A program made the translations under genes and the position numbers. Below are positions 1-8,763 of a stretch of DNA of 64,000 nucleotides, piece after piece. This stretch comes from Pelagibius sp040217155 (GTDB lineage: Bacteria; Pseudomonadota; Alphaproteobacteria; Kiloniellales; Kiloniellaceae), in assembly GCA_040217155.1 (NCBI GenBank), contig JAVJNS010000026.1, positions 124,001 through 188,000 of the forward strand, given 5' to 3'. Numbering within the stretch: the stretch's first letter is position 1; each line of letters opens with the position of its first letter. The notes under the pieces are model-generated. The model saw nothing but the letters and a program-made list of their open reading frames with translations. It made no database searches and had not been told where the DNA came from.

Positions 1-1
1 C

Positions 2-685
2 TTTGGCGCTTGCCTGATGACCGAGCCAGGCTTGGTTGCCGACTGCGTGGCGGCGATGATCGATGCGGTGGACGTTCCGGTTACGGTGAAGACGCGCATC
101 GGCGTCGACGACCACGATTCCTACGAGGCCCTGCAGGCTTTTGTCGAGCGGACCGCGGCTGCTGGCTGCCGCTCCTTCGCCATCCATGCCCGCAAGGCCT
201 GGCTTAGCGGCCTGTCGCCCAAGGAAAACCGGGAAGTGCCGCCGCTGCGCTATGACATCGTCTATGACCTGAAACGCGATTTTCCCGAGCTGGAGATCGT
301 CATCAACGGAGGCATTCAGTCTCTTGAAGAGGCGGCGGCCCACCTGCGGAAAGTCGACGGCGCGATGATCGGCCGCGCCGCCTATCAGTCGCCCTACATT
401 CTGGCCGAAGCCGACCGACGCTTCTTCGGCACAACGGAGAAGCAGCGCAGCCGGGAGCAGATCGTCGCCGACTTTCTGCCTTACGTAGAGCGCCGGCTTA
501 CGGAGGGCGTGCCCTTGAAGTCAATTACCCGGCACATGCTGGGACTCTTCAACGGCCTGCCCGGCGCAAGGGCCTGGCGGCGCCACCTGTCAGAAGAGGC
601 GCATAGGCCCGGAGCCGGACCCGAGGTGATCGAGCAGGCTCTGGATCGTTGGCGCCGCACCCAGGAACGACAGCGGGCCGCCTGA
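2..685 (+). CDS. dusA: tRNA-dihydrouridine synthase A, 3' part (5' end outside window)
   Basis: This FMN enzyme reduces uridines 20/20a in the tRNA D-loop. The window opens inside the gene, and the frame is open from base 2. The visible 227 residues start with FGACLM, which contains the catalytic cysteine (codon 11-13). They continue with the DusA blocks VTVKTRIGVDD, the IHARKAWLSGLSPKENRE stretch, NGGI and ITRHMLGLF-GARAWRR. These match the A subfamily rather than DusB or DusC. The C-terminus is complete and roughly 100 N-terminal residues are missing. An ATG at base 17 is internal, not the start. The next gene follows after 40 bp. Confidence 0.95.
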   Translation, partial: FGACLMTEPGLVADCVAAMIDAVDVPVTVKTRIGVDDHDSYEALQAFVERTAAAGCRSFAIHARKAWLSGLSPKENREVPPLRYDIVYDLKRDFPELEIVINGGIQSLEEAAAHLRKVDGAMIGRAAYQSPYILAEADRRFFGTTEKQRSREQIVADFLPYVERRLTEGVPLKSITRHMLGLFNGLPGARAWRRHLSEEAHRPGAGPEVIEQALDRWRRTQERQRAA

Positions 686-725
686 GCGGCCAGATCGAAG
701 ACTGTGGCGATGTAAGGGGAGCCAA

Positions 726-2426
726 GTGACCGACGACAAGAAACGCGGGCTGTTGACTGGCCTTACGCATTACGGCGATCCGGACTTCGCCGCCTATCTG
801 CGGCGCTCCTTCGCGCGGTCCATGGGCTATTCCGAGGAGATGCTGGGCCGCCCCATCGTCGGCATAACCTGGACCGCCAGCGGGTTCAACAATTGCCATC
901 GCGGTGTGCCGCAACTGGTCGAAGCGGCCAAGCGCGGTGTGCTGGCCGGTGGCGCTCTGCCGCTCGATTTTCCAGTGACCTCCCTGGGGGAGGTTTTCCT
1001 CAACCCCACCAGCCTGCTCTACCGCAACCTCATGGCCATGGATGTGGAGGAGATGGTGCGCGCCCAGCCGATGGACGCGGTTTTACTTGTCGGCGGCTGC
1101 GACAAGACCCTGCCGGCTTTGGTAATGGGGGCGATCTCCGCCGGCAAGCCGGCGATCGTGCTGGCCACCGGGCCGATGTCCACCGGGCGCTATCATGGCG
1201 AGCGCTTGGGGGCCTGTACCGATTGCCGGCGCTTCTGGGCGCAATACCGTGCCGGTGCACTGGACGACAAGCAGATCACCGAGATTGAGGGAAATCTGGC
1301 GACGACACAGGGCACCTGCGCGGTGATGGGCACCGCCAGCACCATGGCCATTCTCTGCGAGGCACTCGGGCTGATGCTGCCCGGCGGCGCGGCGGTGCCG
1401 GCGGTCCACGCCGATCGCCTGCGCCAGGCCGAGGCGAGCGGCCTGCGCGCCGCGCAGCTGGCCGGCAGCGAACTGACCTTCGACAGGATCATCACCGAAG
1501 CGGCGGTGGAGAACGCTCTGCGCGTCCTGCTGGCGATCAGCGGCTCGACCAATGCGGTGGTGCATCTGGCGGCCATCTTCGGGCGCCTCGGGCTGCCCTT
1601 CGACATGGACCTGCTGAACCGGCTCAGCGACGAGACGCCGGTGCTGGTCGACCTGAAGCCGACCGGCGCCCACTACATGGAGGATTTCCATGCCGCGGGC
1701 GGCGCGCCGGCGGTGCTGAGGGCGCTGCGCGACCAGTTGAATCTCGACGTGCCCACGATCTCGGGTAAGTCGCTTGGGGAGGTGATCGAGGAGAGCGATC
1801 CCTGGGTCGACACAGGGGTCGTGCGCGCGCCGGAGAATGCGATATCACCGCAGGGCGGCCTCGTGGCTTTGAGTGGATCTCTGGCCCCCAAAGGCGCGAT
1901 CCTGAAGCGCGCGGCGGCAACCGCGGAGCTTTTCGAACGCGAGGGGCGGGCTGTTGTGTTCACTTCGCTGGACGATCTGTCGCGGCGCATCGACGATCCC
2001 GATCTCGATGTCACGCCGGATGACTTTCTGGTGCTGCAGAATGCCGGCCCGCTGGCCAGCGGCATGCCGGAAGCGGGATATCTGCCGATCCCGGCAAAGC
2101 TCGCGAGAGCGGGAGTGAAGGATATGGTGCGCATCTCCGACGCCCGCATGAGCGGCACGGCTTTTGGCACCATCATTCTTCATGTCTCGCCGGAAGCGGC
2201 GTTAGGGAGTCCGCTGGGTCTGCTGCGCGATGGCGACCGGATCCGCCTTTCGGTCAAGGAGCGCCGCCTCGATTTGATGGTCGAGGCGGCTGAGTTGGCG
2301 CGGCGCCGCGACGCTTTTTCGCCGGGCCCGCGGGTCGGTACCGAGCGTGGCTGGCGGCGCCTTTGGCACGACCACGTGCTGCAGGCCGAGGACGGCTGCG
2401 ACCTGGACATTCTGCGCGGGCCCTAA
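726..2426 (+). CDS. IlvD/Edd-family dehydratase (sugar-acid dehydratase type)
   Basis: A 566-residue member of the dihydroxy-acid/6-phosphogluconate dehydratase family, which removes water from an aldonic acid or dihydroxy acid using an Fe-S cluster. Three likely cluster cysteines are visible: C57 (NNCH), C125 (GGCDK) and C198 (GTCAV). Their spacing matches that of L-arabinonate/sugar-acid dehydratases. GACTDC at 163-167 and the GSTNAVVH block are also family features. The start is a GTG with GGGGAG just upstream. It may feed 2-keto-3-deoxy acids to the fumarylacetoacetate-hydrolase-fold enzymes to its right, but those are on the other strand. The alternative is true IlvD, which is less likely given the length and motif spacing. 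Confidence 0.87.
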   Translation: MTDDKKRGLLTGLTHYGDPDFAAYLRRSFARSMGYSEEMLGRPIVGITWTASGFNNCHRGVPQLVEAAKRGVLAGGALPLDFPVTSLGEVFLNPTSLLYRNLMAMDVEEMVRAQPMDAVLLVGGCDKTLPALVMGAISAGKPAIVLATGPMSTGRYHGERLGACTDCRRFWAQYRAGALDDKQITEIEGNLATTQGTCAVMGTASTMAILCEALGLMLPGGAAVPAVHADRLRQAEASGLRAAQLAGSELTFDRIITEAAVENALRVLLAISGSTNAVVHLAAIFGRLGLPFDMDLLNRLSDETPVLVDLKPTGAHYMEDFHAAGGAPAVLRALRDQLNLDVPTISGKSLGEVIEESDPWVDTGVVRAPENAISPQGGLVALSGSLAPKGAILKRAAATAELFEREGRAVVFTSLDDLSRRIDDPDLDVTPDDFLVLQNAGPLASGMPEAGYLPIPAKLARAGVKDMVRISDARMSGTAFGTIILHVSPEAALGSPLGLLRDGDRIRLSVKERRLDLMVEAAELARRRDAFSPGPRVGTERGWRRLWHDHVLQAEDGCDLDILRGP

Positions 2427-2586
2427 GTCAGAGCCATAACAAATACAGGTTGTAGTACTCTGAATTGATCGCACACTATTTGGTGTGATTTGTGTACTGT
2501 CTGTGTTAACTGGCCTGAATCCACCGGTATTCTACCAGAGCGGCAGATTGCATTAGTGTCCGGTTAGGATTTCCTGTGCCAAGTTC

Positions 2587-2615
2587 GGCGGGAGGTAATC
2601 GAAGGCTATCCCGCC
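2587..2615 (+). promoter_or_regulatory. Leader hairpin over the ribosome-binding site of the GAF gene
   Basis: GGCGGGA (2587-2593) and TCCCGCC (2609-2615) are perfect complements with a 15-nt loop. They end one base before the ATG at 2617. The only strong Shine-Dalgarno sequence (GGGAGG) lies in the left arm. In RNA the stem would therefore hide it. The structure is visible; control of translation by it is inferred. Confidence 0.35.
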
Positions 2616-2616
2616 C

Positions 2617-3135
2617 ATGGCACGTGACAAACTACGCAATGACTCCGACGGGCGCTTGCCGCGCAATGAGGCTCAACGGCTTGCCGCGCTGCGCGCCTGC
2701 GATATCGTTGGCACGCCGCGCGAGCCCTTCTTTGACCGCCTGACCTCCATGGCGGTATCGATTTTCGATGTCGAGATGGCCTTGATCAGCCTCGTCGAGA
2801 AGGACCGGCAGTGGTTCAAATCGACCGTCGGCCTGGATGTAAATGAGACTCCCCGGACAGTCTCCTTTTGCGCCCACGTCATTCTCCACGATCACGCCAT
2901 GGTGGTTCCCGATGCCAAGCAGGACGAACGCTTTTTAGGGAACCCGCTGGTCACCGGCGCTCCCGACATCCGGTTCTATGCCGGGGCGCCGCTGATTACC
3001 TTCGACGGGTTTCGCCTGGGCGCCTTCTGCGTCATCGACAGCCGGCCGCGCCCGGACGGCTTGACGCAGAGACAAGTCGGGATTCTCACCGACCTTGCCG
3101 CGGTAGCGATGCACGAAATCGAACGCGGCCGCTAG
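2617..3135 (+). CDS. GAF-domain sensor protein
   Basis: A 172-residue soluble protein made of a single GAF domain (about residues 25-165), a small-molecule or redox/light sensing fold. The family pattern is clear: FDRLTSMA, ALISLVEKDRQWFKS, then SFCAHVI and FYAGAPLIT-GFRLGAFCVID. This type often precedes histidine kinase or GGDEF domains, but here it stands alone, so it may act in trans on a partner elsewhere. Its SFC cysteine could bind a ligand or chromophore. It is preceded by a 190-bp AT-richer gap and converges with the next gene. Confidence 0.85.
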   Translation: MARDKLRNDSDGRLPRNEAQRLAALRACDIVGTPREPFFDRLTSMAVSIFDVEMALISLVEKDRQWFKSTVGLDVNETPRTVSFCAHVILHDHAMVVPDAKQDERFLGNPLVTGAPDIRFYAGAPLITFDGFRLGAFCVIDSRPRPDGLTQRQVGILTDLAAVAMHEIERGR

Positions 3136-3239
3136 AGCAAGCGCAATCCGGTCAGCTTCTTCGGGCCTGAAAAGGGGCCAGGTAATCAGTACCGGTTGCG
3201 GTTCGAGGGTGCTTTGCCTCGACCTTGGGGCATTGAAAT

Positions 3240-3267
3240 GGGCCATGATCCGATCGGACCATGGCCC
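3240..3267. terminator. 28-bp near-perfect palindrome between convergent genes
   Basis: The run from GGGCCATG to CATGGCCC is a near-perfect inverted repeat with one mismatched pair and a TCCGATCGGA centre. It lies in the 188-bp gap where two genes converge. That position fits a bidirectional transcription stop, but there is no T-tract on either side. A protein-binding palindrome is the alternative. Confidence 0.35.
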
Positions 3268-3323
3268 AGAGACACCTTTGTCGCCGGGGCTCGACCGCCG
3301 CGGCGACAGACGGTAACGGCGAC

Positions 3324-4010
3324 TCAAACCACCTTGGTATGAAGCTCGCCGACGCCTTCCACATGGCCATGCAGCACGTCGCCGCGGACAATCGCCGAGA
3401 CACCTGAGGGTGTGCCGGAAAGGATGATGTCGCCCGGCGCCAGTTCAAAGAGGCTGGAGAGATAGGAGATCATCTCCGGCACTTTCCAGATCATCTGACC
3501 CAGATCTCCTTCCTGACGCAGCTCTCCGTTGACTTTGAGCCAGACGGCGCCCTTGTCCGGGTGGCCGATCTCACTGGCGGGAGCCAGCTCGCTGCAAGGG
3601 GCGGAATGTTCGAAGGCCTTGCCGACCTCCCAGGGCCGGCCGGTTTTCTTGGCCGCACCCTGCAGGTCGCGCCGCGTCATGTCCAGGGCGACCCCATAGC
3701 CCCAGACGTGGTCGAGGGCCTTGTCGAGAGGGATGTCTGAGCCGCCCTTGTGCAGGGCTACGGCCATTTCGATCTCGTGGTGCACATCGCTGGTCTGCGG
3801 CGGGTAGGGAAAGTCGGCGCCACTGGTGAGTAGATTGTCGGGATTCTTCTGGAAGAAGAAGGGATCTTCCCGGTCCGGATCGTGTCCCATCTCGATGGTG
3901 TGGGCGGCATAGTTGCGCCCCACGCAGTAGATCCGGTGCACTGGGAAAAGGGAGTCGCTTCCTCGTACGGGAATACTGGCCCGCTCGAGGGGGGTAATTA
4001 CGTAACTCAT
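3324..4010 (-). CDS. Fumarylacetoacetate hydrolase-family protein (FAHD1-like)
   Basis: A 228-residue FAH-fold enzyme. This family cleaves or decarboxylates 2-oxo/4-oxo acids with a divalent metal. The usual blocks are present: the IYCVGRNYAAH entry, the metal-binding EIEMAV glutamates (about residues 77-79), the ALDMTRRDLQ aspartate, and LSGTPSGV near the C-terminus. The length fits the short acylpyruvase/oxaloacetate-decarboxylase branch. It is the last gene of the leftward catabolic operon, 81 bp after the dehydrogenase gene. A second FAH paralogue opens the same operon, so the two probably act at different steps of one pathway. Confidence 0.88.
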   Translation of the reverse strand: MSYVITPLERASIPVRGSDSLFPVHRIYCVGRNYAAHTIEMGHDPDREDPFFFQKNPDNLLTSGADFPYPPQTSDVHHEIEMAVALHKGGSDIPLDKALDHVWGYGVALDMTRRDLQGAAKKTGRPWEVGKAFEHSAPCSELAPASEIGHPDKGAVWLKVNGELRQEGDLGQMIWKVPEMISYLSSLFELAPGDIILSGTPSGVSAIVRGDVLHGHVEGVGELHTKVV

Positions 4011-4091
4011 GCTGTTTCGTCTTTCATTTGGTCTGGCATGGGGGATTGGATTGTTTGGCTGCCTGGAGTTGCCGGCGAGATGTCGGCCACA

Positions 4092-5150
4092 CTATTCCAG
4101 CTGCGGGATTTGAAGCTCTCCGGCGATTTCCTGAAGAATTTTGACGAGGTTGGTGTGGAGAGGAATTCCCTTCACGCTTCTGTCTTCGTAGATAGCGCCG
4201 CGCCGCTCGCCCGGAATGCGCACAGGGTCGTGACCAGGGAGCGGCGTGGATCCGCGCATTTCATCGAATACCGAATCGACATTGGCTTTGAATGCTTCGA
4301 CGTCGGCGAAGGCGGCAACGGAAATCGCGGCGATGAACTGCCCGGTGTTGGTAGCCGTCTTGGTGTCTTTGGTAAAGTCTACGACGTCGCTGCCAAAGGC
4401 CGCTCCATTGAGGCACCCGGCCAGGAGGCCAATGGCCATGGCCAGTCCGTAGCCCTTGGCGCCCCCAATCGGCAGCAGAAAGCCTTCCTCGCGCCGCTTG
4501 GGATCGGTCAGGGGCTGGCCGTCGCGGCCGACCATCCAGCCTTCCGGCATCATCTCGCCACGCTGCGCCAGTGACTTGATCTTGCCGACCGCGGCGACCG
4601 TGGTCGCCATGTCCAAAACGAAGGGCGCCGCCTTGCCGGCAGGCACGGCGATGGCCATCGGGTTGGTGCCGAGCAGCAGATCCATGCCGCCGAAGGGCGG
4701 GACATGGTTGGCGCTGCCCACGGCCGCATAGATTCCGATCATGTCCCGCTCGACCGGCATATTGACGTAGATCGAGGCCGGTCCGGCGTGATTGCCATTG
4801 CGCACACCGACCCAGCCGATGCCTCCCGCGCCGGCTTTCTTGATCGCCAACTCGGCCGCGAAGCGCATGGGCAGGTGCCCCAGGCCGTTGTCGCCGTCGA
4901 CCACGGCCGTTGCCTGGTTCTCGTTTACCACAGCGACTTTGGGACGCGGGTTGGTGCCGCCGTCACGCAGGCGGTCGACGTACTGGCGCAGCCGAAAGGT
5001 GCCATGAGTGTCATAACCGTAGAGGTCGGCTTTGACCATGAGCCCGGCAACGGCCTTGGCGTCACTTTCTGGAACGCCGAGCCTGCCGAAGGCCGAGCAC
5101 AGGAACTGCTCGACGGAAGCCGCGGGGTAGCGTTGAGCAACGCTGCTCAT
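4092..5150 (-). CDS. LDH2/MDH2-type malate/lactate/ureidoglycolate dehydrogenase
   Basis: A 352-residue NAD(P)-dependent oxidoreductase of the malate/L-lactate (LDH2) family, which interconverts 2-hydroxy and 2-oxo acids. Recognisable parts are YDTHGTFRL (about 49-57), GNHAGPASIY with the catalytic histidine, GTNPMAIAVP, the VLDMATT stretch and GGAKGYGLAMAIGLLAG near residue 230. It sits 30 bp after the second permease gene of a leftward importer operon and before an FAH enzyme. It therefore probably oxidises or reduces the imported hydroxy/keto acid. The exact substrate cannot be read from the sequence. Confidence 0.88.
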   Translation of the reverse strand: MSSVAQRYPAASVEQFLCSAFGRLGVPESDAKAVAGLMVKADLYGYDTHGTFRLRQYVDRLRDGGTNPRPKVAVVNENQATAVVDGDNGLGHLPMRFAAELAIKKAGAGGIGWVGVRNGNHAGPASIYVNMPVERDMIGIYAAVGSANHVPPFGGMDLLLGTNPMAIAVPAGKAAPFVLDMATTVAAVGKIKSLAQRGEMMPEGWMVGRDGQPLTDPKRREEGFLLPIGGAKGYGLAMAIGLLAGCLNGAAFGSDVVDFTKDTKTATNTGQFIAAISVAAFADVEAFKANVDSVFDEMRGSTPLPGHDPVRIPGERRGAIYEDRSVKGIPLHTNLVKILQEIAGELQIPQLE

Positions 5151-5180
5151 ACGGGCTCACCGAGCGAGCAGCACGGGCGT

Positions 5181-5936
5181 TTAAATGCGCGAGCCGGCAT
5201 AGTATTCAACCTTGTGTTCCAGCCAACCGATGAGCGAGGAGAACACCAGCGCAAAGATGAAAAGAATCAGCGTCAAAGCCCAGAATTCCTCGAACTGGAA
5301 GTTGTCGGAGAAGGTCCGGAACAGCCGCCCCAAAGCGACAACCGACACCAGCAACTGTCCGATCACGATGCCTTTTACCGCACGAATCAGGCCCATGCGA
5401 ATGCCGGCGAGGATCTCCGGCATGGCGGCCCAGAAGAGCACCTTCGAGAGCAGCTGCCAACGGCTGGCGCCGAAGGAGTGGCCCATTTCCGAAAGCGAGG
5501 GCGAGATGTGCCTTACGCCGGCATAGGTGTCGAGCGCGATAATCCAGATCGCGAAGAGCACCACTGTGACGATTATCGTTGTCGATCCGAGACCGAACAG
5601 CAGCATCAGCACCGGAACCAGCGAGGAAAGCGGCGCACTGGCGAAGATGTTGACCCACATGCCGAGAACGCTGTTGGCCATTCGATTGCGACCCATGAAG
5701 AAGCCGAGCGCAACGCCACCGACAATCGCGATGACCATCCCGATAGCAAAGGAGCGGAGAGTCTGCAGTGCGGCGGCGTGGAAATCAGGACGCTGTATCA
5801 GAAAGAAGAGTTGCTCCACCACGGCGGAGAAGGGCGGCAGGATAAACGCCAGGTCCAAGCGGCCGGCAATCTCCCACAGTGCGATCCAGATCAGCAGCGA
5901 GTAGGCTGGCGGTACGCGATATCCAAAGAGTGTCAT
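5181..5936 (-). CDS. ABC transporter permease (SsuC/TauC-like)
   Basis: A 251-residue BPD-type inner-membrane permease with about six hydrophobic segments. The EAA-like coupling loop reads GASRWQLLSKVLFWAAMPEILAG (about residues 155-178). The GRNRMANSVLGMWVNI and GLGSTTIIV stretches are typical of the nitrate/sulfonate/taurine importer branch. It is the second permease of this operon, so the transporter likely uses a heterodimeric pore. The gene lies 10 bp downstream of the ATPase gene. The imported substrate is unknown. Confidence 0.9.
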   Translation of the reverse strand: MTLFGYRVPPAYSLLIWIALWEIAGRLDLAFILPPFSAVVEQLFFLIQRPDFHAAALQTLRSFAIGMVIAIVGGVALGFFMGRNRMANSVLGMWVNIFASAPLSSLVPVLMLLFGLGSTTIIVTVVLFAIWIIALDTYAGVRHISPSLSEMGHSFGASRWQLLSKVLFWAAMPEILAGIRMGLIRAVKGIVIGQLLVSVVALGRLFRTFSDNFQFEEFWALTLILFIFALVFSSLIGWLEHKVEYYAGSRI

Positions 5937-5946
5937 CGAACGGCCT

Positions 5947-6759
5947 TCAATCTAGATATTTACGCAGGTCGCTCCAGATTTCCTCGACGGTGTCGAGGTA
6001 ATTCTTGTCGCGCCGGATGTCGTCGGGGCTCTTCGAGCGGCTGATTTCCGGCCTGATGATCGAGTGAATGCGGCCCGGACGGGGCGACAGCAGGACGATC
6101 TGGTCGGAAACGTAGACGGCCTCTTCAATGGAGTGGGTGACGAAGATCACCGTCTTCTTCTCCACCGCGAGGAGGTGCAGGAGATCTTCCTGGAACTTCC
6201 TGCGGGTCTGCTCGTCGACGGCCGAGAAGGGCTCGTCCATCAACAGGACATCGGCGTCTACCGCCAGCGCCCGTGCCAGCCCGACCCTTTGGCGCATGCC
6301 GCCGGAGAGCTCATGGGGATATTTTTGCTCAAATCCCGAAAGCCCTACTTCGGCGATGTAGTGACGCGCTTTCTCCTCGCGTTCAGCCTTGGGTTTGTGC
6401 GTGAGTTCCAGGCCGAAGGCGACATTGCGCAGCACCGTGGCCCAGGGCAGCAAGGCAAAGTCCTGAAAGACGAACGCCCGTTCCGGGCCCGGTCCTGTCA
6501 CCGGCTCGCCTTTCACGAAGACCTCGCCGCCGCTGGCTTCCAGCAAGCCGGCAACGATTTTCAGCAGAGTCGTCTTGCCGCAGCCGCTGGGCCCCAGAAG
6601 CGTCGTCATCTGGCCGGTTGGAAAGCCCAGGTTGATGGAGTCCAAGGCATGAATATCGGAGCCGTAGTACTTCGTGATGTTACGGACCTCGACGATGTTT
6701 TCGTTCGACAAAGGCCGCATTTCGTCCGGCTGACGTATCGCAGTTGCACTAGACATCAT
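5947..6759 (-). CDS. ABC transporter ATP-binding protein (SsuB/TauB-like)
   Basis: A 270-residue cytoplasmic ATPase that would power the importer encoded around it. Walker A is GPSGCGKTT (about residues 57-65), the Q-loop is VFQDFALLPW, the signature is LSGGMRQR and Walker B is VLLMDEPFSAVD. The switch histidine is in FVTHSIEEAV. These are standard for the nitrate/sulfonate/taurine branch. The start overlaps the stop of the upstream permease gene by 4 bp (ATGA), which indicates translational coupling. Confidence 0.93.
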   Translation of the reverse strand: MMSSATAIRQPDEMRPLSNENIVEVRNITKYYGSDIHALDSINLGFPTGQMTTLLGPSGCGKTTLLKIVAGLLEASGGEVFVKGEPVTGPGPERAFVFQDFALLPWATVLRNVAFGLELTHKPKAEREEKARHYIAEVGLSGFEQKYPHELSGGMRQRVGLARALAVDADVLLMDEPFSAVDEQTRRKFQEDLLHLLAVEKKTVIFVTHSIEEAVYVSDQIVLLSPRPGRIHSIIRPEISRSKSPDDIRRDKNYLDTVEEIWSDLRKYLD

Positions 6760-7577
6760 TGACCCTTCTTCTTTTCCGGCCGGAAGTAGTTCGTTTCGAC
6801 CTTTTCCAACAGCCCGACCATGACGGCCGAGAAGACGATGATCGAGAATACCGCTGCATACATATGCGCGTATTCAGCGATGGAGCGGTGATAGGAGATT
6901 ATGTCGCCTAGGCCGGTTGGGGTAATCAGCAGTTCCGCCAGGATGACTCCGATGAAGCCGGCGGCGACGCCCAGCCGCAGGCCGGCGAAGATCACCGGAG
7001 CGGCATTGGGAATGATCACCTTGACGATTTCCTGCAGGCGGGTGCCCTGGAACGAGCGGCTCATCTGGATGAGCGTCGGGCTGGCATTGCGAACGGCCTT
7101 GTAGGTGTTCAGGACGATGATCGGAGAGGCGAGAATGATGACCGCTACCGTCTTTGCGGTGAGTCCGATCCCATAGGCGTAGGTGATGAGGGGAATGAGC
7201 GCCGCAACCGGCGACGCCTGAAGCACGACGAAGATCGGCTCTCCCATCCATTGAAAGAGGCGGTTGAGTCCCATCCCAACGCCAATGGCGATGCCGAAAC
7301 CTCCCGAAATCAGAACGCCTATCGCCAAGGGCTGCAGGGTCTCGCCAAAGGCGCGGATCATCCGGCCATCGGCGGTCATCTCGAACAGCGCAAGCATCGT
7401 CGAACTGAAGGTTGGGAAGGCCACACTGATCGGCACCAATCCGCCGATCTCCCAGAGTACAAATACTCCGATAATTGACAGTACCCGGTAGAGCGTGACG
7501 TTCTTGAGATCGGAGTTCGGATTGTCTGAAGCAGCCACTTCCACTGCCGCCGACGTCGGTGATGTTGCGGTGGACAT
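6756..7577 (-). CDS. ABC transporter permease (SsuC/TauC-like), first copy
   Basis: A 273-residue permease from the ATG at 7577. A longer open frame reaches 7718 but would overlap the end of the binding-protein gene. AGGAGG lies 15 nt upstream of 7577, rather far but the best available. The first 30 residues are hydrophilic and Ser/Ala-rich, followed by about six membrane segments. The coupling loop region is SRSFQGTRLQEIVKVIIPN-APVIFAG. It differs clearly from the second permease of the operon, so the pore is probably a heterodimer. Confidence 0.88.
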   Translation of the reverse strand: MSTATSPTSAAVEVAASDNPNSDLKNVTLYRVLSIIGVFVLWEIGGLVPISVAFPTFSSTMLALFEMTADGRMIRAFGETLQPLAIGVLISGGFGIAIGVGMGLNRLFQWMGEPIFVVLQASPVAALIPLITYAYGIGLTAKTVAVIILASPIIVLNTYKAVRNASPTLIQMSRSFQGTRLQEIVKVIIPNAAPVIFAGLRLGVAAGFIGVILAELLITPTGLGDIISYHRSIAEYAHMYAAVFSIIVFSAVMVGLLEKVETNYFRPEKKKGQ

Positions 7578-7613
7578 CAGTCGATCTTTGAACCTCCTGT
7601 GACGGAAAGATGT

Positions 7614-7651
7614 GGCGACAGCGCCGTTGTCGATCTGTGAGCGCTGTCGCC
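7614..7651 (-). promoter_or_regulatory. 11-bp perfect inverted repeat between binding-protein and permease genes
   Basis: GGCGACAGCGC (7614-7624) and GCGCTGTCGCC (7641-7651) pair perfectly around a 16-nt loop, 39 bp past the binding-protein stop codon. There is no U-tract. Hairpins in this place commonly protect the upstream message and dampen read-through, so that the binding protein outnumbers the membrane subunits. That role is inferred here. Confidence 0.6.
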
Positions 7652-7689
7652 AGTGGCAGGTCAGTCGTGCGTCAGCCTGAAATGGCTGG

Positions 7690-8694
7690 TTACATCTTGC
7701 CCAGCTTGTTGACGGCATCGTCTACAGGGGTGAGGTACCAGTAGTCCTCGACCTTGAGTGCCGCGGCATCACCGTCCAGCGATCCTGAAGTCGTGAAAAA
7801 CACGAAATCTTCCTTGACCGACTCGGCACTGCCGCCGTTCGCCGGGTAGAGATCGATCTCCACCCCCTGGGTGAAGGCCGGAACCAGTTCGTCGACCTCG
7901 ACCTTCTCGATATCGGGCAGTACGTTGTACTTTTCGCGCAGCGCAACGATAGAGCTGGGGTCCTCGTTGATCTCACGCCAGGTCTTGATCAATTCCTCGA
8001 CCAGGATCGACACGGCTTCCTTCTCGCTCTCCAGCCAGTTCTTGTTGGCATAGAGGGCTTCGTCGGTGGCCTTTAGGTCCGGTAGTGGCAGGAAAACGAA
8101 CTTGCCCGGAGCTTCGCGCTCCAGAAGGCGCTTGCGCTCATAGTCGACGATCGAAACATTGATCCGGCCCTGCAGGAGGGCGCCAGCCCGTACCCCAGAT
8201 CCGGGCACATAGCTTACGGACTTGTAGGCAACGCCATTTTCCTTCGCCATGAGTTGCATGATGGCTTCGGTGCCGGAGCCGCGGCCGTGCACGGCGACAT
8301 CGGCGCCGTCGAGGTCTTTCCAGCTCTTGTACATTTCGCCATTGACCACCGGATAGAAGCGCAGCATCGAAAGCTGGTAGAACATTCGGATCGGCGCATT
8401 TACTTTCTGGATCAGCGCGTAGGGCGTGCCGACGCCGATATCGGCCTGGCCGCTGACGATCGCTTGTGCCGCAAGATCCTCGGATTGCAGGAAAGCCGTC
8501 TCGACCTTGACGCCACGCTCCTGGGCACGGGCAACGGCGATCATGAAGTTGACCATCTCGCCGCCGGGGACGTCACCGAAGGCGACGCGCATGGTGCCCT
8601 TTTCTTGAGCCGCAGCCGGCAGGGTCGCGACGCCGACTGAGGCTGCCAGGATAGCGGCCCCTGCGACTGCTTTCAGATAACTGAGATTTTTCAT
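7690..8694 (-). CDS. ABC transporter periplasmic substrate-binding protein
   Basis: A 334-residue protein with a clear Sec signal peptide: MKNLSYLK, a hydrophobic Ala/Val core, then an AAAQ cleavage region near residue 30. The mature part resembles the NMT1/TAXI/SsuA type II binding fold, for example SGQADIGVGTPYALIQ, followed by lobe-2 VHGRGSGTEAIMQ and VPGSGVRAGALLQGRI. It should deliver the solute to the two permeases downstream. The start at 8694 has a good GGGAGGA site; a longer frame to 8724 is less likely. The ligand is unknown, but the nearby enzymes suggest an organic acid. Confidence 0.88.
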   Translation of the reverse strand: MKNLSYLKAVAGAAILAASVGVATLPAAAQEKGTMRVAFGDVPGGEMVNFMIAVARAQERGVKVETAFLQSEDLAAQAIVSGQADIGVGTPYALIQKVNAPIRMFYQLSMLRFYPVVNGEMYKSWKDLDGADVAVHGRGSGTEAIMQLMAKENGVAYKSVSYVPGSGVRAGALLQGRINVSIVDYERKRLLEREAPGKFVFLPLPDLKATDEALYANKNWLESEKEAVSILVEELIKTWREINEDPSSIVALREKYNVLPDIEKVEVDELVPAFTQGVEIDLYPANGGSAESVKEDFVFFTTSGSLDGDAAALKVEDYWYLTPVDDAVNKLGKM

Positions 8695-8763
8695 GTATTC
8701 CTCCCGTTCATGGATTTTGGTCATCCTTTGTGGATTTCGTTGACCGGAGTGTTGTTGGGTTTT

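Noticed and set aside
4704..6044. 446-residue rightward open frame across the dehydrogenase and permease genes
   Set aside because: It is antisense to recognised genes and matches no family.
7578..7718. 47-residue N-terminal extension of the first permease
   Set aside because: It would overlap the end of the binding-protein gene and run through the perfect hairpin at 7614-7651; an ATG at 7577 begins the family-like sequence.
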